Assembly (NCBI GenBank): GCA_026261815.1
Contig: JAMPIT010000510.1
Location: 16,526,001 to 16,590,000, forward strand
DNA: 64,000 bases
Direction: 5' to 3'
Origin: Monarcha castaneiventris obscurior
Lineage: Eukaryota > Chordata > Aves > Passeriformes > Monarchidae
The number at the start of each line of letters is the position of its first letter. Position 1 is the first letter of the stretch. The notes beneath the pieces are model-generated. The model was given only the letters and a program-made list of their open reading frames with translations. It searched no databases and was not told where the DNA came from. This document shows, one piece after another, positions 25,376 through 37,057 of this stretch. The translations under genes were made by a program, and so were the position numbers.

Positions 25376-26140
25376 GCCGTCCTGTGTGTGTGCCATCCCG
25401 CGTGTGCCATCCGTGTGTGCCATCCGTGTGTGCCATCCCGTGTGTTCCATCCCGCGTGTGCCACCCCGTGTGTGCCATTCCGTGTGTGCCATCCCGTGTG
25501 TGCCAGCCACCCCGTGTCTGTGCCATCCCGTGTGTGTGCCATCCCGTGTGTGCCATCCTGTGTGTGTGCCTTCCCGTGTGTTCCATCCCGTGTGTGTGCC
25601 ATCCCGTGTGTGTGTGCCATCTCGTGTCTGTGCCATCCCGTGTGTTCCATCCCGTGTATTCCATCCCGTGTGTGTGTGCCATCCCGGGTCTGTGCCATCC
25701 CGTGTGTGTGCCACCCCGTGTGTGCCATCCCGTGTGTGCCATCCCGTGTCTGTGCCATCCCGCGTGTGTGCCATCCCGTGTGTGCCATCCCGTGTCTGTG
25801 CCATCCCGCGTGTGCCATCCCGTGTCTGTGCCATCCCGTGTGTGTGCCATCCCGTGCGTTCCATCCCGCGTGTGCCATCCCGTGTGTTCCATGCCGTGTG
25901 TGCCATCCCGTGCGTTCCATCCCGTGTGTGCCATCCCGTGTCTGTGCCATCCCGCGTGTGTTCCATCCCGTGTGTTCCATCCCGCGTGTTCCATCCCGTG
26001 TGTGCCACCCCGTGTGTGTGCCATCCCGTGTGTGCCATCCCGTGTGTCCCACCCCGTGTCTCTCCCATCCCGGGTGTGTGCCAGCCCGTGTCTGTGCCAG
26101 CCTGTGTGTCCCATCCCGTGTGTGCCAGCCCGTGTCTGTG
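25376..26140. repeat. CpG-containing minisatellite, unit CCATCCCGTGTGTG
   Basis: About 765 bases consist of roughly 50 imperfect copies of a 14-base unit, CCATCCCGTGTGTG. Variants include 16-base units with an extra TG or CTG, CGCGTG for CGTGTG, GTGTTCC junctions and CCACCCC for CCATCCC. Almost every unit keeps a CpG. The array ends about 20 bases before the G-run block and within roughly 300 bases of the exon 1 donor. It has no stops in several frames on both strands, which creates long false open frames. Such arrays are often length-polymorphic and easily misassembled. Confidence 0.92.
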
Positions 26141-26157
26141 GCCGTGTGTGAGCGCGG

Positions 26158-26200
26158 CGGGGGCCGGGGCCGGGGCCGGGGGCGGGGGCCGGGGGCGGGC
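26158..26200 (+). promoter_or_regulatory. SMAD9: G-run block, potential G-quadruplex and GC boxes
   Basis: Seven runs of three to five G are separated by CC or C (GGGGCC and GGGGGCGGGGG patterns). The + strand satisfies the usual four-run quadruplex pattern more than once, and the same sequence offers several Sp1-type GC boxes. It sits directly upstream of the likely first exon of SMAD9. Confidence 0.7.
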
Positions 26201-26249
26201 CGGCGGCGGCGGCGCTGCTGGCCGCGCTCCAGCCCGGCGCGCTAATACA

Positions 26250-26409
26250 GCCTGGCGGCTCCCGCCTGACTGACGCCGGCCGGGGCTGCTGCTGCCGCTG
26301 CCGCTGCCGCTGCCGCTGCCGCTGCCGCTGCGCCCTGGCCCCGCCGCCGCGCAGCTGCAGCCCCGCTCCGCCCGCGGCGCGCCGAGACCCCAGCCCGCCG
26401 CCGTGGCAG
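26250..26409 (+). other. SMAD9: Likely non-coding exon 1 of SMAD9 (5' end approximate)
   Basis: The sequence ends in GTGGCAG|GTAAGAG, a near-ideal splice donor with its GT at 26410-26411, inside the CpG island. SMAD9 translation begins in the next exon about 14 kb downstream, so this exon is 5'UTR only. The transcription start cannot be read from sequence; 26250 is a placeholder just after the G-run block. It contains the GCTGCC hexanucleotide array. Confidence 0.55.
26291..26331. repeat. GCTGCC hexanucleotide repeat, about 6.8 copies
   Basis: The hexamer GCTGCC repeats almost seven times without interruption, preceded by GCTGCT. It falls within the likely 5'UTR exon, so length variants would change the leader but no protein. 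Confidence 0.9.
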
Positions 26410-26696
26410 GTAAGAGCCGGCGCTCCCGGCCGCGTCCCGGGAAGGGCGGAAGGGGGAAGGAGTCGGGACGGGGGACAGAGCCGCCGCCGCCGCCCCAAAC
26501 TTCGCGGCGGGGCTGTCCCGCATCCTTCCCGAGCGGTGCCGAGCGGGGCCGGGCGGCGGCCGCGGCATCCCCCGTGCGCCCGGCGGGGCATTCCCGGCGG
26601 CGCCCCGGGCTCGTGTCCCCCCGGCCGGCGGCCCCGGCCCCGCTGCGCTGGGGTGGGGTGTGCGGGCGGGGGCTGGGGCCGCGGAGCAGCCAGATG

Positions 26697-26711
26697 AGAC
26701 AGACCGACGCC
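26697..26711 (-). promoter_or_regulatory. SMAD9: Match to composite BMP-SMAD element GRCGNC-N5-GTCT
   Basis: On the minus strand the sequence reads GGCGTC, five bases, then GTCT. This fits the SMAD1/5-SMAD4 composite element known from Drosophila brinker and vertebrate BMP targets (GRCGNC-N5-GTCT; the base after GTCT is C here, where the Schnurri-type silencer prefers G). It lies about 290 bases after the exon 1 donor, within the CpG island. One match in a GC-rich region can occur by chance. Confidence 0.3.
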
Positions 26712-27288
26712 AGGACGGCGAGCGAAAGGAGGAGCGCGGGGAAAAACATTTTTATGGATGGCTAAACGCTGACAAGTCTTCCCGCTGTCAGGATTTCTTT
26801 CCTTCTCGTTTAAGTAGGAGAGGGAAGGAAAAAAAAAAAAAGAAAGAAAAGAAACGGCAGAGCCCCACATGACACGTTTGGAAATACTTTTCCTTTCAGA
26901 GGTTATTTTCTGTTCAAGAAATCCCGCTCCTGGACACACTCCCGGGCAGAACGGAGCAGAATTGCTGGGATTCGGGGTTTTTATTCCAGCTACGAGCGGT
27001 GACTCTGATTGGCTTTTTGTCTTTTGGCTCTGAAGTTAGAACGCTACATGTTAGCAAGTAACCAACATTTCCAAAAACAATAGCCCTCGATATAGCAAAT
27101 TATAAATCACTGTAATTTTATCTCCTTACCCAGGCAGCTCTAAGTGGGGGGAATTCGGAGCTCGGCTCATTGGTAACAATTCGGATATTGTTTGGCAACT
27201 TTGTGTTTTCCTACTTTGATTTTATGGGTATATTTATTTGATGCTAGCCAGGTCTGCTTTAAAAGAGGCATTAGTGGGAATAAAAATA

Positions 27289-27338
27289 AATGACACACAC
27301 ATGGACACGTGCACATGCACAGACATGCACACGCACTC
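27289..27338. repeat. Interrupted CA-rich simple repeat
   Basis: ACACACACATGGACACGTGC and similar CA/TG-rich steps form an imperfect, alternating purine-pyrimidine stretch. Simple repeat only. Confidence 0.7.
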
Positions 27339-30300
27339 TTAATTACTTGCATTTTATAAATTAGTGAAAAAAATATTTCAGCCCAGAATGGTCAACTATT
27401 TAGTGAAGGAGCTCTCCCTTGGCAGAAGAGGGAAATGATGTGAACGGCTTGGGAATGTATTCAAGTTTGCAGTGGTTTGGGAAGGACACTGCAGATAACG
27501 AAAGTTTCAGTACTCTTCAGCATCTCCGATGTGTGGAAATGTGCCTCCCTATATGTGCAAGTATTTGTGTGGCAGGACTATTCTTCCCATCTTCAGGAGT
27601 ATAAGATGATGAAAGTGCTGCAAAATTCTTCCCCTCAGCAACGGTAGGACAAATGTCATCACTCAAACAAACCTCATCTGTTTTAATCCAGCCAGACAAC
27701 TCCCTTCTTTCAGATTTGATAAGTACCAGTGTCTGGCTGGTTCATCTTTGCTTCCTGTTAGATTTTAAAGCAGAGGCTGGGGATGTTTGTGGTTTGCTTG
27801 TTGGTTTTTTAAATATTGAGTTAATTTGACTTGGTAGCTAAAATAAACATGCCCAAAAATACATTTAAAGTTGCATCAAGAAGGATATCTTTTGTATTTA
27901 CTGTGCTTGGCAATAGTTCCCATCCCTGTCTGTCCTTTGTGATGAAATTAGAAACATTTTCTTCTTCACTTTATTAACTTGCACATAAGCTGATAAACAG
28001 GAATTCCCCAAAAATTACTGGAATAAGGGCCAAGTGTATTTTATCACAAGTCCTTATCATATCCATGTGATAGATGCAAGTCGGGACATCACCCGATGTG
28101 TGCATCGAATCCACGTCAGTATTTGTAAACTGATACGAGGTGGAGATAGCTTTTAGTTACCTGCAGCAACTGAAACAAATATGCACAAAGCTGTCAACTG
28201 CACAACTTTGTGAAAAAGTTGAGAATTAGTATTTCACTAAGTCATGCTCACATGTGCCAAGTATCTGCAGAAGGTGGGGGCATTGTGTAGAGGAACTAGG
28301 TAGCACCTCGGGTTTGGAAGCTACTCTCATGGAAACTGGCAGCAGTGCCCCATCTTGCCTTCAATGGGTAAAAGATGAGGCCCAGCTCACTAAAAGAGGA
28401 ACACAGAAGTGTCAATATAACGTATCACATAACATCTGGGCAGTTAATCCTCCTTTCTCTCCTTTTATTCTTTTACAGGCTTTCTGCATCTCACATTTGA
28501 ATCCTTAGCTGTCTGCTGTTATCAGCTGGGGAGATAGTGTGTCATGCAATCCTCTCTCCTGAATGCTAAAGTGCTGTAATTTTGATGGCCAGGCTAATCT
28601 GTCGCTATAAAGTTTTATTTTTCCATTGTTAAATTCAAAGGACAGTGACTACTAATTACAAGTGACCTCTAACCAAAACACTAGCTGGAGTTTATCACCA
28701 TTGCTGATACTGACTAACAGTAATTCCAGCATCAGCAATACTGGGCACCCTGTTTCAAAGGAACTTAAAAGAATAAGGGCAGACAGAAATATGCATACAT
28801 ATATTATATGTATTATATATATATAGGTAATTTTTCTGCTGCAAAAAATACAGTGATATATAGATGGGTTCCATTTTCTGTGCAATATATGCCCTTTACA
28901 AATAATAATTACAGGGTTGGGGAAGAAAAATACTCCAAACAACACATCATAAATATTTTAACTGAAAACAACACGGCAAAAACACACATAGGAAGGGTTG
29001 TTCTGTTGTACTGCCTGGTTTCCTGATACAGGCAGGTATAAGGAATCAGTGTTACTGTACATGAACAGCAAAGAATAGTAATAACACCAACAATCTGAGA
29101 TAATCATTGCAGTCCTATTACTGTCTTTGAGAACAGTTGTAAGGAAGCATTAGACTTTGAATACAGTACAATGAAGCTAATTTTTCAAAAATATCTCAAA
29201 TTATTTCCCATCTTATATTTTGTCTACAGTGTTTGAATGGTTAATTCTGTGGTGGAAAGGTGACTTAAAGAGACTTGGGCCCTGTGTATTTATTATAGCA
29301 GCTAAAAATCTGGCTGTGCTTTTGCAGATGAGTGGATCTAATAGATTGCAGGATCAGAGCCCAGACAGAGATCCTGACTAATACATTTGCATTTTAATTA
29401 AAGCAGGTGAAACGTTGTCTGCCCAAATTTTGTGCAGATACCTGTGATTTTCACACAGATTGTTCTACAGGACCACTTTTAGGTTTCTGCACCTTAGACA
29501 GATGTAAGGTTGAGCAGTTCTCCTTTAGGTTCAGTTCCTCTGGTCTGGACAAGGGCACAGCAAGGACATGGTGGAGCTGGACATGGAGTGAAGGAGACTT
29601 CCCAATTTATGCAGCCACCCCTAATTAAAAAAAAACCCAAGAAAAAACAGAAGAAGAAAATCTGATAATTGATCTCTGTTTTTCTGAGAGAGCGTTAAGG
29701 TGAAAGTGTTTTTCTGATTGGGAGAAGCAAAGCCTTATCCTTTCCCACATCTTTCTATCCAGAATTTTTTTCCTTCCCAGTCTTTTTTCCCTGTCAGTAG
29801 CATCACCACCCTCCCTCTGCCAAACTTAGCATCATCTTTGCCTCTTCTGTTTCCTCACAGGTCTTGATACTTCCAGATATCTCTTGACACTTTTTCTTCA
29901 TGTTACTTCTTACATTCCACCTTCCTTTTGTTTGCAGCTGCCAAAGCATTAGTCCACACTGTGGCAACCTTCCAGCTTGATACTGCAACCTCCCATTTCC
30001 CAACAAGCTCTCTTCTCCCACCTACGTTCTGCTCCCAGTCAGCATGGTCCCTGCCAAAATCCTGTGTCTTTTGCTTTTGTTTCTGAAACATCTCCCATTC
30101 TGGAGTCTCTCTATATGCCTGGCCTTTGTGTAGGCTTTGAAAATAGTCCCCACATCCCGAGTTCCCCACAACTGTTGGCCTCAAACTCACCGTCCATTAA
30201 AAGAGAGAAATGAGGAAGAAAGAAAATTAACAGACCCGTGGGTCATTAGAGTTTGTTCTGCTTCAGGCTTCCTTTCACCCTCATTACCTGGCTACAATGG

Positions 30301-33300
30301 GAGTGAGATTGGCCATTTTTTGATAACGGTGGTTCTGTGTTTGCTCAGCCTGCTGGTGTGCTGGGTCACGCAGCCATGCTGTGCAGAACAGCAGGCAGGA
30401 GCTGGTGATGGAGGTGCCCTTTCCAGAAGGCCTTGTCTGCAAGCAGCAAAGCTCCACCTAATGAAGAATCCTTTATAATGTGAATAACCCTGCAGCTGAG
30501 GTCAATACATTTCAACAATACTTAATCTTTTTTTTATGTGTGTTTTCTTGCTGTGCATTCCCTTAACAAAAAAAAAAAAAACCCACCACTTTTTTTTTCT
30601 TTTAAGCATTCCTTTGCAGCATTCCTCATCAGAAGAGTTGATCCTGCTTCACAAAGCCATCCGTGTTCAGGGTACCTGTGTGACAGATGCAGAAATCGAG
30701 GCACCTGAGGGAAAGCCATTTACCCTGAGGTCTTGTGGCAGGAGGTGATCCCACACGCCGCCCAGTAGGCACAAAACTGTCTGGAGGCACAAGTAGTTCA
30801 TGTGGCTTTTCAAGACTCTCTTATGATTACTTGCTGGTCTTGCCTATCCAAACCTACTTGTCTATGTCAAATTACTCTGGCCCAGCTGCCAATGTGCAGT
30901 TTCTTACCCTGCAGCGTATATGAGGTAGCTGATTTATCTCTCTCTCATCAACAGATCTGGAATTACTTCACACAGGGCATGAGGCCTTCACAGAGACACC
31001 GAGAATAGAGAAATCAAAACCCATTCCTGTGGGAGGCTGCAGCCTGCAGCTCCCATGCCTGTCCTGCTGCATGGTCCTACAGGACCACCTCAGACTTCTT
31101 GGTGGTAGCCTCATTGAGAGCCTTGGATTGTAGGGGCTGCATGGGTCAGAGCTGAGTGTTAGAAGAGGGGAGGAAGGGCAGAAACAGCCCTGAAGAGATG
31201 GGGTTTTCCTTGGAATCCTGAAATGGATTTGCAGAAGAGTGAAATATTTCTTTTAAAGACTCAGGGCCTGATTTGTGCCTTCTGCTCAGTGTTTTTTGAC
31301 GCTGGTAGTTAACATGACATGTCATCTTAAATGCTAAAGAGAATCCAGCTCTATTTGTTTTTCACTCCCAGGCTCAAATGTAGGCATATGAAGCCTTTTT
31401 AATCTTGTAAACAAGTGTTCTGGCTTACAGAGAATCTGAGCACCCACATCTTCAGCTGAAGTCACTGGGAATGGCCAGCCATCTCCTTTCCCCCACAGGA
31501 GGGAACTAGATAGGCAAGTTCTTGCTCCTTTTGTTCTTAGCCCTGTTGCTGGGAAATAACTTCCACAGACAGTCCAAGCATATCCAGATATTTTTCATAG
31601 AAAACATCCTGGTCCCTTGACCAAGGCAATCCCTGCCACTGAATCAGATCTTTACGTGGATAAAGCACACTCATGAATACTTACCTGTCCTCCACATGGT
31701 TATTTGCTGCACTTCTCCAAGATGTAGGCCCTGTGGATGCTTCACCCTTCCTCCCCCCTGCAGCATTTCACAAGCTACCAAGGCTCAATTAGCACAGATT
31801 ACTGCGGATGTTCATGCAGGAGAACCTATATGTCAATCTTATTGCATTAGCAATTTCCCACAGTGATGCACAATGGAAGCCTTTTAGGAAAAACAGATTT
31901 GAATGTGATATGGTTTGAACACAATGAAATGCTAATGCAATTCCATGGAAAACTGCTGGTGTGATGTATACAGAAAGGGGTTTGTGTGTGAAACCTATCC
32001 CCCATATGCAGTTGGGCAGGCTGCCTCACCTGGAGAGAAGGAGAGATGGCCAGCGGTACTGTTGCTCCCTATCCAGGCCTGCTGCCAGTCAGAGGGGGAA
32101 GCACTTCTGGAAGTTCTTCCTTTTGAGTATTTTATTGCTGATCCATATGATTGATTGATCTGTATTTCACTTTCCAAGCTGTGATATGCCGAATTATCTT
32201 CAAAAGATGTCTACTGTGTTAACACCAGAACTGAGTAACGCTTCAGGCAGACTTCCCTGAGGTGCGATGTGCTAATATACAATATGAGGAGAACATTTGC
32301 TTTATCTTTTTTCCCTGTGTGCACTGTAAAGGCACAACCAGGTCTCCAACAGTATGTTCTCTTCTAACAACTTAAGACACTAAATTTCAAGAATAGGTTC
32401 CCATCAGACTGGAGTACCACATCCTTGGTGAAGTAATTGTTCTTTAGATGTATCCTTATTCACAACATTCTTAACATCTAAATCTAAGCAAATCCTTTTC
32501 CTAAAATGGGTATTTGGGAATGACTCCAAGAATGCCAGTGATTGATAATGAGGATTGCAGGATCTGATTAGTGTGGATATAAACTTTAGACCAGCATTGA
32601 AGCTGAAATTCTTTTCAAGTCCCCTTCTTCCTTTGTGAAGTGTTTGTTCTGGAGGCACTTGGCTGCATGCTTTGTATTAAAGAAGAGTCAGCTTTTATTT
32701 TAAAAGCAGGAATTCTATTTTTTGCGTATTTTTAACTGTTCCATTTTTAGAAACACTAATGGGCTTTGCTACAGTTTCTCTGGGAATGGTGGGTATGTGA
32801 GGAATGCAGGACTGACCGTCTATAAAATGGGAATAGCCAGAGCCATGAGAAGACATGCTGCCTTCCTCGGGCAGGTTGATGCACCTCCTCATCACCCCAC
32901 TGCCTCCTGCCTTCTCCCACAGACACATCCTCAGAGCTCCTCCACCGCATGAGTGCTCCTTAGCCTTCAGCTCTGCTGCAGGAGAGCAGCTGAGAGAGGA
33001 GCTCTTCCTTGCAGGTGCCGGTCTGAGTCTGAGCAAGGCAGCCACAGGAAGGGGTAAGGCAGGCACTGGGTGAATGGGTCTTCTTCCTGCCTGCAGGGAG
33101 CAGGGTGTGAGGCAGAGAAGAGGATGTGTCCCTGTGGGATTGCATCTTAGAAACTTCGGTGTGGCCCAGACAGGGAACAGTGCAGTTCACTCCTTATAAA
33201 CATCACAGTGACTGGTTTCCTTTAAAAATTAATACCGAGGAAGGAAGTACAGTCAGAGAGAGATCATAGTGATAAATTGTCCAGTTTAATATTTTTACAT

Positions 33301-35799
33301 TGACTTTGGTTGTGGTAATTTTGTGGGGTGCCTTCAGATATTGTGGGAGATTTTCAAAGGCAAAAATTGTTGGGAACATTCAGCCCTCTGGTTTAGGTTG
33401 TTGTCCTCAGCAGCTGGATGCAAGTAGCCCAGGGGCCAAAGCCAGTGTAGCCATGCTAGCCCAGTGCTGCAGCTGAAGAGAGGGGCTCTTTTGCGTGGTT
33501 GTAGTAGGGGATGTAGGGTACTAAGGGCTCGTCTCAAGGGGTTTTCCAGTCCCTTCTTCCTCCCCAAGGCCAGCACAGTTATTCTTGAAGCAAGCTGTGT
33601 AAAATGCACTCGCAGACTTCCAGCAGCAACTATCCCAACACTTACCTATCCTACTCACATGCTCTCCCTGATTCTTGAAGTGGACATGAAAGATGGATTG
33701 CCCCTATCCTGTCTGCAACAGCCTTTGCATGTGGGGGTACTGTTACCATGCCCATGCACCTCTGTTCTCCCCATGTGATGTCACACTAACAAAGCTTTGT
33801 TGAAGCATCTATCAATGTGCTCATCCAGGGCAGTCCCACAGCAGGAATTGGTACATCCCTTCCTAATCAGACATCATGGGCATACCAAACATGACCTGGG
33901 TACTTAATTTTCTTTTGTGGGAGAATGTATGCCTCTGAAACCCTTCCACAAGTGTTTGGCCTATGGAAGTGCATGTAGCTGTGTTAATGTGTGCAGCTTA
34001 TGTATTTGAATCGTTCCATCTTTATATCAAATAGGAATGTGTTATTCCTGACAAAAGAAGCTAAAAGACACTGAATAGATGAGGTAATAATTGAGTGATT
34101 ACACAGGCTCAGAAAAATTATTTGGATGTCACAAATTTTTAGGCACTAGCATCAAATTTTATTCTTGCTTTGTTTGGGAAGCAATGAGTTCAGGTGAAGG
34201 CTCCACAGGGTGAATGGGTGGCTGGAAAACATGAGGTGCTGTGAGATTTGCTCTTTGATATTGATGTCTTCACATAAAGTTCATTGTAGAAGGGTTTTCA
34301 GAACAAACTTGAAAAAGACTCAAGAAAATGATTTTCAGAAGCTTGCATTATTCATTTAAGCTTATAGGAATAAACAATGAGATGTTGCCAGGGCTATGTG
34401 AAACATGGATAAATTTGAGCCTCGAGCAGTCTACCTCCTATAATTGCATCTGTTTTTAGTTGGAGCAGTCCAGGATCAAACTGGGAAGAAATTTCATTTC
34501 TTTATTAAAAAAAAAAAAAAAAAGAACCTTCTTTACATTTTATTAAATTAAAACCCTCGGTGTTAGGTTCCGTGGTTGTGGATGAAGTTGGTAACATTGC
34601 AATGAATAATTCATTCACTGTATTTTACTGGGTGTGAAAGACAGTGGTTTCAGATAAATTAATAACAGCACCCTTGTCTGGTGGGTCCCAGGTGCAACAA
34701 AAAGCCTCGGGGGATCCCAAGTGATGTTGAGGGTGCCATGAGTGGAACAAATGATTTACATGCTTCAAAAATAACATGTGGCCACTGTTCCTGAGCCATG
34801 AGCTGATTACTGGACTGTGCAGCTAAGGTGTGTGCTTTCACACTGCTCTTCTGGAATGAGTGTACATGTGAAACCTCTTCTGCCCAGCTCCAAGTTGCTG
34901 GTTGGGCAAAAAACCAAAAAGGGTTGGTGCATGAGGCCCAAGGCAAGGTTGGTGAGGTTCGTCATTCATTTGAGGCCCAAGTATTTGTACACACTTTTGT
35001 TTGTTTGTTTTAAAACTCTTTTCTCTGCTGATGTGTGGAAGATCCCCACAGCAAGTGGCAGTGGTGATGTGACCCGGGAGGTTTTTTGCCAGCCCTGGGT
35101 GTGTGCTGGCTGCTGCCAGCTGGGCACATTTGAAAACACATCAAGAATCTGTTAATTTAAGAAAACTCGCATGCTTCTCTCTTTCATAGTAGGTAGAAGT
35201 AACTGAACCAGTGCTAGGTAAAAATAACTAACCAAGAGCGTGTTCACAGCATTCCTCTTCACACTGCTCGACTGAAACAATTTTCTCCCTTCCAGTACTG
35301 TTGTGATTTAGCTGCTGAGTGTCAGACTTCCAGCTATAATTGTCTCACTGCTCTGTTTTCCAGCCACATGCATCTCCAAGAACTGCACAGCTTATGTCTA
35401 GACGACCCTCTGAGAAATCTCCCTCTGTGGCCTTACTTAGCTGTTGCAGTGACACCGAGACTGATGATGTCAGGCATTCTCGAGACAGATAGCCATGCCT
35501 CTCATGGTGCAGTTTGCCCAGGCAAGTGCTTGAGTGCAGGCAGCACCTTGAAGATTTATTCCAAGACCAGGAGCGCGCACACATCTGCCCACACCTGTGC
35601 TTACACACACATACATAGATATGCTTTTGAGGGGGGCTGGATGCTTTGCTTTTACACAGTGGTGTTTTAAGTCTGTTTTTGTTAACATCCTGCAGTTTTC
35701 CTTTTTGACTTCTGCAGAAAACTTAGAGTGAAATTTAACAAGGGCTGGTACAATTTCCCTGCTGTGGCTATGGGAGAGAAATTCCCCCAGCCTGAGGGA

Positions 35800-36054
35800 A
35801 TGGTATGAAGCTGTGTTAGGGGAGGTTTAGGCTGGATATCAGGAAAAGTATCTTCACCCAGAAGGTGGCTGGGTGGCTGGAATAGGCTCCCCAGGGAAGT
35901 GGTCACAGCATCAAGGCTGACAGAATTCAAGAGCTGTTTGGACAATGCTCTCAGGCACATGGTGTGACTCTTGGAGTGTCTTGTGCAGTGCCAGGAGTCG
36001 GCTTTGATGACCCTGGTGGGTCCCTTTCAACTCAGTATATTCTGTGATTCTGTG
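35800..36054 (+). mobile_element. CR1 LINE 3' tail
   Basis: This is the clearest CR1 copy in the window. It has AGGGGAGGTTTAGGCTGGAT at about 35817, the CCCCAGGGAAGTGGTCACAG block at about 35889, a GATGACCCTGGTGGGTCCC segment, and terminal TATTCTGTGATTCTGTG at 36038-36054. It is 5'-truncated to about 255 bases and in the same orientation as SMAD9. Confidence 0.92.
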
Positions 36055-37035
36055 GCAACTGAATTAGAAGGAACTTCATCAGCATGTTGGACTGCAGAGG
36101 CATTCTGCTGAGATGTGACACGAATCTTCCCTACTAGGAGGATCGCTTTTACATTAGGTGAAATCTAAACTTCACAAAATCTTTCCATAGTGGAGATTTA
36201 AATATGTCAGCACATGAGACACAGAGGAGGGCATGTTTAATTTCTATGAGCTCTGGAACCCCTATTATTGACTTCAGCAGGACCTGGCTCCAGTTAAGAA
36301 ATAGTAAGCCCACAATTACAGCGGGCTCTTGGTGTGTCTGGCTCTTTAGTAGCACTGTAGAAATTACTGAAGTGAGCTCCTGGAGCAACACATTTCTCCT
36401 GTTGACCTGAGGACCTACAATCTATTTCTACACTGGAAGGTGAAAAATGGGCATTGGAGTAGGAGAAAATATTCTAGTCCCCTCCACTTCTGTCCATGTT
36501 GCTGGCTCTTAGCCTTAGAGTCAAGTCACCTCAGACTTGAGGTGCCTCATCTCACACAGCATTAGCTGTATGCAGAGCCTAATTCTGCTAATTTTTTTTT
36601 TTTTCCAGATGTTTACCTTTAGGTGGAGAGGTCCATGCCATGTACACATATATTTTTCTCAAATACATGTTCAGGAACATGAGGATGAGTAGGTCAGATA
36701 TGGGTGTCAAAAATTTGGATGTGTTTCTGTGGCCAAGTAAATTCTACTAAAAGGCTGCTTCTGTACTAATAAATTAAACATGTCTTGTACTGTTCTTGGC
36801 CTTGAGGCTTACTTCTGTGCAATGGCTGTATCACCCTCCAAAACATGGTGGATCTTTGCTGACTTATTATTAGGAGTGACCCGTGTTCCCTCCTAACTCT
36901 TGAACTACACACAAGAGTGGTTTGGGGGAGTGCTGCTGACACAGATCAAAGCCATTCCAGATGCTGTGACAACAACATGCTATAGGTAACCAAGATCTTG
37001 TGCCCAGAGATGTTTCCCACCACTGCTGGGCCACA

Positions 37036-37057
37036 GTCTACTACAGCTGTAGTAGAC
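37036..37057. repeat. Perfect 22-bp palindrome
   Basis: GTCTACTACAG is followed at once by its exact reverse complement CTGTAGTAGAC, with no spacer. The centre is a CAGCTG E-box. No known element is recognised. Confidence 0.85.

Larger units (their letters stand above)
24620..26760 (+). promoter_or_regulatory. SMAD9: CpG island containing the likely SMAD9 promoter
   Basis: GC and CpG content rise sharply from about 24620 and fall after about 26760, against an AT-rich surround. The island contains TG-rich repeats, a minisatellite, a G-run block with GGGGCGGGG-type GC boxes, and a candidate non-coding exon 1 with a strong donor at 26409/26410. There is no convincing TATA box, as is usual for CpG-island promoters. 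The position, about 14 kb before the SMAD9 start codon with no other gene on either strand, makes it the likely SMAD9 promoter. Long open frames in this island, up to several hundred codons, are artefacts of the stop-free repeat. Confidence 0.8.

Noticed and set aside
24575..26939. Long open frames on both strands (up to 724 codons) rich in THGMAHTGW-like or CHPVCAIPCV-like repeats
   Set aside because: They arise because the 14/16-base minisatellite has no stop codon in several frames on both strands. Several frames are open at once, none has splice or codon-use support, and the translation is pure repeat.
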